From Spirochaetaceae bacterium (GTDB lineage: Bacteria > Spirochaetota > Spirochaetia > Treponematales > Breznakiellaceae): 13,029 nucleotides of DNA. This document shows, one piece after another, positions 6,599 to 12,971 of the stretch (positions are counted from its first letter, which is position 1; each line of letters starts with the position of its first letter). The translations under genes were made by a program, and so were the position numbers. Below the pieces are notes generated by a model. That model worked only from the letters and a program-made list of their open reading frames with translations. It made no database searches and had not been told where the DNA came from. The stretch covers positions 1 through 13,029 of the forward strand of contig JAITKQ010000103.1 in NCBI GenBank assembly GCA_031278295.1, given 5' to 3'.

Positions 6599-8161
6599 TC
6601 AAAAATGGTGTCCAAAGCCCATGTACAATTCCAGTTCATTGTTACCGGGTAGTAGCCCCGCATCAAGCAGCGGCTTCAGATTCCACGCCGCGCTCGCGCA
6701 AAGGTATATGCTTCTGAATGCGAGCGGGAAGAAAAAAAACTCTATGCCGCCTGAAACGATCCAGTCCTGTGGCTTGTATGTGATGTTGCGTATAAAATTT
6801 CTTTTAAAGTCAACTTCTTTTCCATCTACAATGGCTATGTCTATGGTGGGTCCTGCCTGTACTTCCAGATTTATTATGCGAAAGCCGGGCTTGTTAAAGT
6901 ATTCCGAAAACATAAAGTCAAAAACATGGAATATAAAATCAAAGTTAAAAAGCAGCATCGAGTCCGCCGCAAGCGCGTAGTCGCCCACGCCGCGAATCAT
7001 GCCGGCCACCCCCCACCGTGCGCCTGTATTCCCAAGCGCGGAATCGTAAAACCACTTTGTAAACCTGCCGCGCATTGATATTCCCAAAAATTGAGTTGCC
7101 AAAATATGTTCCGTAATGTTTGCCGTAACCGAATTGTTCCATTCGCCAAAAAATAAATTGTATTCATTGTTGTTTTGGATATACACCTCGGCGCCGCGTC
7201 TGAAATTGCCAGCCCAGTCAACTTTATTAAAACCAAGACGGTGCGAAGCGTTTAATGAGGGACCCTTGCGCTCCGCCAAATCCTCGTCGCGGAATGTGTA
7301 ATTGATGTTTCCCGACACGGACGGCTTGTATGTCAGCCTGCCCAGCCCACCGGTTTCAACGGACAGCGGTATATCCCATTCTCCATAAACCGTACTCGAA
7401 CCATACCATATATCCTGGAAATTCATGCTGTAAACATACTTTTCCCACCCCTCGTACTCTTTTCCAAAATATACCCCCTGTTTATAGCCGAATGTAAGCG
7501 TCGTATTTTTAAACGGAATATCAAACGACAGGCCGCTCGTGTTGCCATAGGAAAAAGGTTCGCCAAAATAGTACGAAAAAATATTCTCGGTAGTGAATTT
7601 CCAGTCGTACCCAAACGCGCTGAACGGTACGTCTATCCCGAAAAGCAGATTCAGGTTGCTACGGGAATACGTTACATCTTTGCCGTCATGGTAACGGTAG
7701 CTAAGGTATATCCGCAACGGCGACATAAGGCCCAAAAAATTAAAATCCCTGATACGCAGCCTCGGTTCCCAGCCTGTGTTTGAACTGTATTTTGGCTCCG
7801 GCACTATGACAAAATTGCGCGTGTCTACCGTATGGATCGTAAGATCAACGGGAATCCGCCCGTCCCCCTCCTGCTCTCCCGGGACAAAATCTATTGACAC
7901 GTCCTGTAATTCACGCCTGTTGATCAGCACCTGCTCTTTGTGCGCTATGTATTCCCTCAGCGCAGCCAAGCCGTTTATTTCATCGCCCTTTTTTATTTCT
8001 GAATTCAGCAGCACCGCGTATTCCTTTGTGCGGCCTGTGATGTCAAAATATATTTCACGGATATAGTAGACCTGGCTATAGCTTTCCTGCGCGGGTATAT
8101 CGCCGGAATTTATAAAAAAGAGCAGCAAAACCGGTAACCCGGCATGATTTTTTTTTTTCAT
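6599..8161 (-). CDS. Omp85-like outer-membrane beta-barrel protein with a short POTRA-like region
   Basis: This 520-residue protein starts with MKKK and a hydrophobic stretch, with likely signal cleavage after about A24. Residues about 30-115 have the alternating pattern of a single POTRA-like domain. The rest is rich in amphipathic aromatic strands. It includes I389-R-G near residue 390, resembling the (V/I)RG motif of the Omp85 barrel loop L6, then a GGIEFFFFP strand and a final MGFGHHF. A C-terminal phenylalanine is the normal insertion signal for outer-membrane barrels. Omp85 members (BamA, TamA, TpsB) insert or secrete proteins; this one is shorter than BamA. Its start overlaps the aroB stop as ATGA, and the ABC gene follows after 4 nt. 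An 11-A tract directly follows the start codon. Another type of barrel is possible; the outer-membrane location is more certain than the family. Confidence 0.8.
   Translation of the reverse strand: MKKKNHAGLPVLLLFFINSGDIPAQESYSQVYYIREIYFDITGRTKEYAVLLNSEIKKGDEINGLAALREYIAHKEQVLINRRELQDVSIDFVPGEQEGDGRIPVDLTIHTVDTRNFVIVPEPKYSSNTGWEPRLRIRDFNFLGLMSPLRIYLSYRYHDGKDVTYSRSNLNLLFGIDVPFSAFGYDWKFTTENIFSYYFGEPFSYGNTSGLSFDIPFKNTTLTFGYKQGVYFGKEYEGWEKYVYSMNFQDIWYGSSTVYGEWDIPLSVETGGLGRLTYKPSVSGNINYTFRDEDLAERKGPSLNASHRLGFNKVDWAGNFRRGAEVYIQNNNEYNLFFGEWNNSVTANITEHILATQFLGISMRGRFTKWFYDSALGNTGARWGVAGMIRGVGDYALAADSMLLFNFDFIFHVFDFMFSEYFNKPGFRIINLEVQAGPTIDIAIVDGKEVDFKRNFIRNITYKPQDWIVSGGIEFFFFPLAFRSIYLCASAAWNLKPLLDAGLLPGNNELELYMGFGHHF
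8148..8158 (-). repeat. 11-A homopolymer at codons 2-5 of the outer-membrane protein gene
   Basis: The coding strand reads ATG followed by eleven A, so codons 2-5 are AAA AAA AAA AAT. Gain or loss of one base would shift the frame four codons into an outer-membrane protein. This is the arrangement of slipped-strand phase-variable genes. The tract also overlaps the aroB stop/start junction. Confidence 0.75.
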
Positions 8162-9252
8162 GCGAGGCCGGATATTTTTTCGATTAGGTTCAGGCTGTCA
8201 TTGTTTATCGTTACAATACACGCGCCCCATCCGGCCGGAACGACAAAACGAAAAAGCCCCCTTGTTTTTTTCTTGTCACTTTTCAACGCCTGCACGAACG
8301 CCCCGCTGTCAACAAGCGCGGGGTGCGGCGTTCCTGTTTCGTAATCCAATTCCTCCAAAACCGCGCGGACAGCTTCGGCGCGCTCCGGCGGGGTAATACC
8401 CAGTTCTTCCCCCAGCGCACAGGCGCGGGAGAGGCCCCACGCTACAGCCTCGCCATGTGAAAGCCTGCCCAGCCCCGCCGCGCTCTCAAGTGCGTGCGCA
8501 AACGTGTGTCCCAGGTTGAGCAGCATCCGCTCACCGCCCCGTTCCTCCGGGTCATTCTGTACGATCCGCCCTTTCACAGCCACGGAACGGGCGATCAGGC
8601 TTGCGGCGGCCTCTATGAGCGGCGTCGGCGTCCCTTCGCCAGACAGGGCAGGCTTCAACGCGAGCAGCCGGCCGCGGGTTTCCGCCGCATAAAACGAATC
8701 GTCGAGCACGAGTGTTTTTATAATTTCCGCAAGCCCGGAACGCCATTCACGCGGCGGCAGTGTGCCGAGCGCGGCGAGCGGCATGTAGATATGGGGGGCA
8801 GGGTAGAATGTGCCCGCAAAATTTCTTATGCCGAGCATATCAAAACCGGTCTTGCCGCCCAAGGCCGCGTCAACCATGCCGAGCAACGTTGTGGAAACGA
8901 TGACAAGACCCGCGCCGCGTTTATAAACCGAGGCGGCAAACGCGCAAAGGTCGCTTACAAGACCTCCGCCGACGGCGACAAAAAGCCCGTCCCTGTCAAG
9001 CCCAGCCTCCGCCGCCACGCGGAGTATCTTTTCCACGGACTGCCAGTTTTTTGTGTTTTCCCCGTACGGAAGGACGCATACCGCTGCCGCCGCACCGCCC
9101 CTAACAACTTCCGCCATTTCCACCGTATTCGTATCGCACACGAGTACGGCGCGTTCCGATTCGATCGCGGCAAGAATGCCGTCTAAACCCGGAATATCCT
9201 GTTCAATATGTACGGAAGATTTACGCCGTCCAAAGGTAAAGTCGTAATTCAT
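8158..9252 (-). CDS. aroB: 3-dehydroquinate synthase
   Basis: This 364-residue enzyme turns DAHP into 3-dehydroquinate, the second step of the shikimate pathway, using NAD and a divalent metal. The NAD loop GGG is at 95-97 with D101; GGKTG carries K134; the metal ligands match E176 (GLAEIIK), H249 (LNLGHT) and H266 (SHGEAVAWG). K179, K227, R242, N246 and H253 are also where the family places active-site residues, and a DKK motif lies at 326-328. One oddity is R143 in LGIRNFAG, where DHQS normally has lysine (LGKNMIG). The start ATG at 9252 has no obvious ribosome site and a promoter-like sequence lies very close, so the message may be nearly leaderless. It heads the unit with the outer-membrane protein, flippase and glycosyltransferase. 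A different sugar-phosphate cyclase is possible but less likely. Confidence 0.93.
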   Translation of the reverse strand: MNYDFTFGRRKSSVHIEQDIPGLDGILAAIESERAVLVCDTNTVEMAEVVRGGAAAAVCVLPYGENTKNWQSVEKILRVAAEAGLDRDGLFVAVGGGLVSDLCAFAASVYKRGAGLVIVSTTLLGMVDAALGGKTGFDMLGIRNFAGTFYPAPHIYMPLAALGTLPPREWRSGLAEIIKTLVLDDSFYAAETRGRLLALKPALSGEGTPTPLIEAAASLIARSVAVKGRIVQNDPEERGGERMLLNLGHTFAHALESAAGLGRLSHGEAVAWGLSRACALGEELGITPPERAEAVRAVLEELDYETGTPHPALVDSGAFVQALKSDKKKTRGLFRFVVPAGWGACIVTINNDSLNLIEKISGLA

Positions 9253-9263
9253 AGGATGAATTT

Positions 9264-9292
9264 ACTTTAACAAAAAGGCCCCCTGTTTTCAA
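9264..9292 (-). promoter_or_regulatory. Candidate promoter of the aroB unit
   Basis: On the minus strand TTGAAA (9287-9292) and TAAAGT (9264-9269) are separated by 17 bases. The -35 is good and the -10 matches four of six. Transcription would start about 5 bases before the aroB ATG, consistent with the lack of a Shine-Dalgarno sequence. Confidence 0.4.
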
Positions 9293-9352
9293 GGGTAACA
9301 TTTGAACCTGTTCCAAAACAAAGCGACTGTGCGCTAAACGCGCAAGGGATTG

Positions 9353-9441
9353 GCGGGGCAACCCAAGGGGGTTGCCCCGCGGAACCCCGCAAATGCGCCT
9401 ATATTACCTGAAAAATCTTTTTAAAATGTAAAACTGCTGTT
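9353..9441. repeat. Dispersed intergenic repeat, copy 2, with 12-bp hairpin
   Basis: This is the shorter, tidier copy of the repeat at 1293-1407. Its left part forms a perfect hairpin: GCGGGGCAACCC (9353-9364) pairs with GGGTTGCCCCGC (9369-9380) over AAGG. The same hairpin is degraded in copy 1. The right part (9389-9441) contains ATTACCTGAAAAATCTTT and CTGCTGTT. It lies between the sulfite reductase stop and the aroB start. The hairpin could stop transcription leaving the sulfur operon, but no U-tract follows it on the minus strand. Confidence 0.75.
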
Positions 9442-9466
9442 CAAAATGAGGCATTTCGGGCGGCGG

Positions 9467-9482
9467 CCCCCCCCCCCCCCCC
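9467..9482. repeat. 16-base C homopolymer
   Basis: Sixteen C in a row on the plus strand (G on the minus strand) lie 8 bases beyond the sulfite reductase stop and directly after the repeat module ending CGGCGG. It is noncoding. The length is likely to vary between cells or be misread in sequencing. Confidence 0.85.
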
Positions 9483-9490
9483 GGCCACGC

Positions 9491-10378
9491 TCACGAATCG
9501 AGGGCCGCCTCCAGTTCTTTTTGCAGGAGGGCGGCATTCTCGCCTGAGTTTATTGTCTTGCCAAAGCGTTCCCCCGCTTTTCCGTGAGCCTCGTAGAAAC
9601 GTATCGCGGCGTCGGCAGCCCTGAAAACCTGTTCCTTTTCAAAAAGTATGGGCAAAAAACGGCGGCCAGTCCTTATCTCGTTTCCAAACATCCCGCCAAA
9701 AGACAAAATGTAACCGTTTTCCCCGCGCCATGCGTCGGAAGGACAGCTTTTTACACACTTTCCGCAGTAATTACAGGCCTTCAGCTCAAAACCGACGAGC
9801 TTTTGTTCCGCTTCTACCCTTACCGCGCCGCACGGGCAGACAGCTTCGCATATCCCGCAGAAGGTACAGCCGTCCACACGCCATTCCGGCAGTACACCGC
9901 CCTTGACGCCCAAATCGTTCTCCTCGGCCTTTAGACAGTTGTTAGGACAGCCTGTTATCCCGATTTTGAATTTGTGTGGTAATTCCCTGCCAAAGTAACG
10001 CTCGTCCAGCTCTTTCGCCAGGCCGCTCGTTTCTATGGCCGCCGAAGGACAGACGGTGCTCCCCTGACAGGCCGTTACGGTTCGTACACGCGGCCCGCAG
10101 ACCCCTATCGACACGCCCGCCTCGGCCAAGGCCTTTTTCACGGCCTCCACATCCTTGATGTCGATGAACGGCAACTCTACGCCCTGCCGGGATGTAAGGT
10201 GAACGTAAGCTTTTCCGTACCTGGCGGCGGCCTCGCCTATCTTTTCAAGCTGTTTGCTGGTGAGCTGCCCTCCAATCACCTTCAGGCGCATCGAAAATTT
10301 CCCTTTCTGCGTCTGCCTCATAAAACCGCCCTTCTTCAGCGCCGCATAGTCAATATCCACTCCGGAATGTTCCGGCAT
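9491..10378 (-). CDS. Small siroheme sulfite reductase with two ferredoxin clusters
   Basis: This 295-residue protein has the layout of low-molecular-weight anaerobic sulfite reductases. A ferredoxin-like half-domain (about 15-88, with HLTSRQGVELP) is followed by a siroheme/4Fe-4S domain with C104-x5-C110 and C144-x3-C148 (TGCPNNC). Two bacterial ferredoxin motifs follow: C171-C174-C177-C181 and C202-C205-C208-C212. The C-terminal part (GYILSFGGMFG, ERFG) is complete. It should reduce sulfite to sulfide with six electrons, with the two extra clusters acting as the electron entry. The start ATG at 10378 has AGGGAGG upstream, and it lies 32 nt after the JAMM peptidase gene as the last gene of the operon. 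Its likely job is to supply sulfide to the E1/carrier pair, as Sir does in Wolinella. A nitrite-reducing role is the main alternative. Confidence 0.92.
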   Translation of the reverse strand: MPEHSGVDIDYAALKKGGFMRQTQKGKFSMRLKVIGGQLTSKQLEKIGEAAARYGKAYVHLTSRQGVELPFIDIKDVEAVKKALAEAGVSIGVCGPRVRTVTACQGSTVCPSAAIETSGLAKELDERYFGRELPHKFKIGITGCPNNCLKAEENDLGVKGGVLPEWRVDGCTFCGICEAVCPCGAVRVEAEQKLVGFELKACNYCGKCVKSCPSDAWRGENGYILSFGGMFGNEIRTGRRFLPILFEKEQVFRAADAAIRFYEAHGKAGERFGKTINSGENAALLQKELEAALDS

Positions 10379-10410
10379 AAAAACCTCCCTGCAACGGCAT
10401 TTCCGTCAGC

Positions 10411-10827
10411 TTACCGCGAAACAAGCCTCTCCTCGGTAACGGAATGTCCGTCCTTGTCTATGATAAAACTTTTAAGTACGGGCTCAGGCCGCGCCAGTGA
10501 AACGATAAGGTAACTAAGCGATCTGTCGAACGCAAGGCGGATATCCTCCTCCGACGGACGCGCCGGCGTACCGGGATGGCTGTGGAAGTTGCCCAAGAGC
10601 ACGATGCCGCGCCTACGCATATCGGCGACGGCGGCAAACTGTTCCGCGCTCGACATCGAAAAATGTTCCGGGCTTTCGTCAACGTTTTTCATGCAGTAAA
10701 CCTCTTCGGCATTTTTGACGCCGGCCCCGTCAATGGAACCGGCAAGAAGCCCGCACGCCTCGTTGGGCAGAGCGGCACGGCTGTGCGCTATCATCTTTTC
10801 GAGCAGATTTTCGCCCAGAATCAGCAT
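10411..10827 (-). CDS. JAMM/MPN+ zinc metallopeptidase, HcyD/Mec-like
   Basis: The 138-residue protein is a single JAMM domain of usual bacterial size. It shows all catalytic elements: E23 in NEACGLL, then H82-S-H84, S92 and D95 in the motif HSHPGTPARPSEED, which fits H-x-H-x7-S-x2-D. Prokaryotic enzymes of this type cut after the Gly-Gly of small ubiquitin-like sulfur carriers. Mec releases cysteine from CysO, and HcyD trims the HcyS tail and frees homocysteine. The start ATG at 10827 lies inside the last codons of the carrier gene (7-nt overlap), so the two are probably translationally coupled. The physical pairing with that carrier makes it the obvious substrate. Which amino acid is released is not shown by the sequence. 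Confidence 0.92.
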   Translation of the reverse strand: MLILGENLLEKMIAHSRAALPNEACGLLAGSIDGAGVKNAEEVYCMKNVDESPEHFSMSSAEQFAAVADMRRRGIVLLGNFHSHPGTPARPSEEDIRLAFDRSLSYLIVSLARPEPVLKSFIIDKDGHSVTEERLVSR

Positions 10828-11030
10828 GAGCCGCCCCCCATGAAGTATAGCAGTTCAACCACGTCATTTTCGCGCAGGTTTACCGAATCAAATTCTTTAC
10901 GTTCAAGAATCACGCCGTTCAACTGAACCGTAACGTACAGCGCGTCCTGAGTCTTCAACTCTTCCAACATCCCGTTGATGTTTACTCCGTCCGAAACGCC
11001 GGCGGGTTTCCCGTTTACCGTAATACACAT
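10821..11030 (-). CDS. ThiS/MoaD-like small sulfur carrier, HcyS/CysO-like, with tail beyond Gly-Gly
   Basis: This 69-residue beta-grasp protein starts MCITVNGKP and ends ELLYFMGGGSC. ThiS proteins normally end in Gly-Gly, which is adenylated and turned into a thiocarboxylate. Here Ser-Cys, or Gly-Ser-Cys, follows the diglycine, so activation should need removal of the tail by the JAMM peptidase encoded next door. In Wolinella HcyS the tail is a single alanine. The start is ATG 11030 with GGGGGAAG just upstream; a longer reading frame back to 11069 adds a sequence unlike the family. The gene lies 64 nt after the E1 gene and overlaps the peptidase gene by 7 nt. Likely roles are sulfur donor for homocysteine or cysteine; thiamine synthesis is less likely without other thi genes nearby. 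Confidence 0.9.
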   Translation of the reverse strand: MCITVNGKPAGVSDGVNINGMLEELKTQDALYVTVQLNGVILERKEFDSVNLRENDVVELLYFMGGGSC

Positions 11031-11094
11031 ACTTCCCCCATATAAACAACGCGGTTGACGCCGTTTCAAAGCCTACATGTTTTGAACAGGCCCG

Positions 11095-11907
11095 CTACCC
11101 GCACATTTCACATTCCGGTTTGCCGTAATCAAACAGGCTGACCGTTGACGGCTCCCTGCCGCACACCGGGCACGAATCACTTTTGGACAGGCAAACCGTT
11201 CTGAATTCCATCGTGAGCGCGTTGTACGTTAAAAGCCGTCCGTTGAGTAGGCCGCCCAGACCCAGCAGGTATTTGAGCGCCTCCGTCGCCTGAAGGCTGC
11301 CTATCACGCCTCCCAAGACTCCCAGCACACCCGCCTCGCGGCAGCTAGGAACCGCCCCGGCGGGCGGCGGCTCACGGAATGCACAGCGGTAACATGGCCC
11401 CGCCCCCGGAATGTACGTCAAAAGCTGTCCCTGAAAACGGATAATGCCGGCGTGCGAAAACGGTTTTTTAAGCAGTACGCAGGCGTCGTTAATCAGGAAT
11501 TTCGCGGGGAAGTTGTCCGTACCGTCTATAACAAAGTCATAATCCCTGTCCCGTACAATATCGCTGATGTTGGCCGCCGTAACCTTTTCATGGTATACGG
11601 CAATGTCCACGTCGTCGTTCATCGCGTTGATCGTTTCCCGTGCGGACAGGACTTTTGCCTTCCCCACATCCGACGTGGAGTGTACGATCTGGCGCTGAAG
11701 GTTGGAAAGATCCACCACATCCGCGTCCACAATCCCTATCGTGCCGACGCCTGCCGCGGCCAAGTACATCGCCGCCGGCGCGCCAAGCCCGCCCGCTCCG
11801 ATGATCAGCGCCTTCCCGTTCAGCAGTTTCCGCTGACCTGCAACACCGACCTCCTTCAGGATGATATGCCTCGAATAGCGTTCAAGCTGCCCGTCCGTAA
11901 AAGTCAT
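11095..11907 (-). CDS. E1-like adenylyltransferase (ThiF/MoeB/HcyF family)
   Basis: This 270-residue enzyme adenylates the C-terminal glycine of a ubiquitin-like carrier so that sulfide can replace AMP. The nucleotide loop GAGGLG is at 37-42, the acidic end of the next strand is D61, and SNLQRQ (68-73) supplies the ATP-binding arginine. K84 of VGKAK and the GTDN motif (129-132) are present. Zinc cysteines are C172/C175 (CYRC) and C246/C249 (CPVC). C189 in SCREAGVLG sits where ThiF and MoeB have the conserved cysteine. It ends in CEMCG, an extra cysteine pair of unknown role. The start overlaps the TusA-like stop as ATGA. Its partner should be the carrier encoded next. There is no rhodanese domain; sulfide from Sir could be used directly. 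Confidence 0.93.
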   Translation of the reverse strand: MTFTDGQLERYSRHIILKEVGVAGQRKLLNGKALIIGAGGLGAPAAMYLAAAGVGTIGIVDADVVDLSNLQRQIVHSTSDVGKAKVLSARETINAMNDDVDIAVYHEKVTAANISDIVRDRDYDFVIDGTDNFPAKFLINDACVLLKKPFSHAGIIRFQGQLLTYIPGAGPCYRCAFREPPPAGAVPSCREAGVLGVLGGVIGSLQATEALKYLLGLGGLLNGRLLTYNALTMEFRTVCLSKSDSCPVCGREPSTVSLFDYGKPECEMCG

Positions 11908-12155
11908 GACGAAAGCCCCCCTTTAACAACCCGCATCCGGTAGCTTCCGTCGTCCAGTTTTTCTATACCCGTAACGCGGTGGCCCTCGTCTTTGAGGCTA
12001 CGCGGCACATTCTGAACGGGTTCGCCCCCGTTCAGCCTCACCTCCAGCACATCGCCGTCCGCAAGCTCCTCAAGCGCGACCTTCGTTTTAACAAAGGTTA
12101 CCGGACAGGTCACGCCGGTAATATCAAGGTGTCCCCGAATCTTGCCATCTTTCAT
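11904..12155 (-). CDS. TusA-family sulfur carrier protein
   Basis: The 83-residue product has the TusA/SirA fold pattern: a first strand HLDITGVTCP, a helix rich in Val, Lys and Leu, a strand VLEVRLNGG, and a final RMRVVKGG strand. The active cysteine is C17. The usual CPxP motif reads CPVT, so the second proline is replaced, a variation seen among TusA homologues linked to sulfite reductases. It probably carries a persulfide, or handles sulfur to or from the sulfite reductase, in the cytoplasm. It is the first gene of the sulfur operon, behind a strong promoter and a GGAG ribosome site, and its stop overlaps the E1 start. Its exact partner is unknown. Confidence 0.88.
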   Translation of the reverse strand: MKDGKIRGHLDITGVTCPVTFVKTKVALEELADGDVLEVRLNGGEPVQNVPRSLKDEGHRVTGIEKLDDGSYRMRVVKGGLSS

Positions 12156-12176
12156 ACAGTATCTCCAGATGGCTCT

Positions 12177-12205
12177 ATTCTAGCTCTTTATTTCTTAATA
12201 TGCAA
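12177..12205 (-). promoter_or_regulatory. Sigma70-type promoter of the sulfur operon
   Basis: On the minus strand TTGCAT (12200-12205) and TAGAAT (12177-12182) lie 17 bases apart; the hexamers match four and five of six consensus positions. Transcription should begin near 12170, leaving a leader of about 15 nt that just includes the GGAG ribosome site. No dyad like the one at cysK overlaps it. A weak CGGA-N5-TCCG repeat lies just upstream (12217-12229). Confidence 0.65.
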
Positions 12206-12369
12206 GTAGATTTAATCGGAATATATCCGGCTGCCGTGTGATGTCTCATCCTGTGAAATACCCGTACCTGCCTGGAGGATGATCGGTGTATTTCTATAAA
12301 GTAACGCGAATCAAGGGTGGAAAGCGGTGTTGGCAAGCGGCTCAAGCCTAGTGCCCGCCGACGACCGAC

Positions 12370-12398
12370 TTGACTCTAAAAATTCTTCATGTTATATT
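12370..12398 (+). promoter_or_regulatory. Orphan promoter-like sequence pointing right
   Basis: TTGACT (12370-12375), a 17-base spacer and TATATT (12393-12398) make a good sigma70-type promoter on the plus strand, divergent from the sulfur operon. No clear gene follows in the window. It could drive a small RNA, a gene beyond the window, or a relic. Confidence 0.4.
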
Positions 12399-12509
12399 AT
12401 GGCTCACGATGAAAACCACGGACAGCGGTGCAAAACGCCGCAAGGCAGCCGCCTGTTTAGCGCTCCGCCCTGAACCGCCTACAGAGGGCCGACGGACGCG
12501 GGTTCACTA

Positions 12510-12523
12510 CCCCCCCCCCCCCC
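12510..12523. repeat. 14-base C homopolymer
   Basis: Fourteen C in a row lie within the stretch downstream of the orphan promoter. It is a second long C tract in the window and is similarly prone to length change or sequencing error. Confidence 0.85.
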
Positions 12524-12912
12524 ATCTAGAAGAAGGCTTTAGACTCAGAAAATCCCTGCGTAATCCCATTTTAGTCTCTTTTTTGCGTGTTTCCTCAGCG
12601 AGGGAACTGAAAATGAACGTTCCCGTCCGTTTTCAGCGGACTACAAATCATTTGAAGGAGACTCCAAAACGGTAAGAGGAATGTTCTATGGGGGCGGCGT
12701 AACAGGAATAGGCGGCGGGTTCCATCTACGGAGAGCCGCAGGTCCTTTCAAGAGCGCAGCGTAACGGGAGGGGGCGGGCTTCCCTCCTATGGGGGCCGCG
12801 AACGCGCGCTATGGCGTATTCGCGGGCTGAAGGAAAAGGAGGCGGATATGACGTAAAGGTTATGCGGGGTTCGTTAGAAAGAGCCGGATATTCGGTATAC
12901 GGAATGAGCAAT

Positions 12913-12971
12913 GTATACAACGTATACACGTATACAACGTATACACGTATACAACGTATACACGTATACAA
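12913..12971. repeat. Tandem array of GTATAC palindromes
   Basis: Three perfect copies of the 17-bp unit GTATACAACGTATACAC, plus a partial fourth, give seven GTATAC palindromes spaced alternately 9 and 8 bases apart. A separate GTATAC lies about 20 bases upstream (near 12895). There are no unique spacers, so it is not CRISPR. The period is not a multiple of three, and no reading frame benefits from it. Confidence 0.9.

Noticed and set aside
6595..6666. Longer ABC transporter starting at 6666 or 6663
   Set aside because: It would overlap the outer-membrane protein gene by about 65 nt and add residues not seen in PglK-like proteins.
8158..9252. AroB as 2-deoxy-scyllo-inosose or valiolone-type cyclase
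   Set aside because: The GGKTG, LNLGHTFAHALE, HGEAVAWG and DKK motifs follow dehydroquinate synthase; only one lysine-to-arginine change departs from it.
9491..10378. Assimilatory nitrite reductase
   Set aside because: The short form with two ferredoxin motifs and the sulfur-operon context favour sulfite reductase; nitrite activity as a side reaction cannot be excluded.
11031..11069. Longer ThiS-like protein starting at 11069
   Set aside because: The 13 extra residues precede a normal ThiS N-terminus, and the ATG at 11030 has its own ribosome site.
12410..12675. 88-codon plus-strand frame behind the orphan promoter
   Set aside because: No ribosome site, a run of CCC codons from a homopolymer, and an arginine/proline-rich composition typical of noncoding GC-rich DNA.
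12913..12971. CRISPR array
   Set aside because: Units are directly adjacent, 17 bp, palindromic and lack unique spacers; no cas genes nearby.
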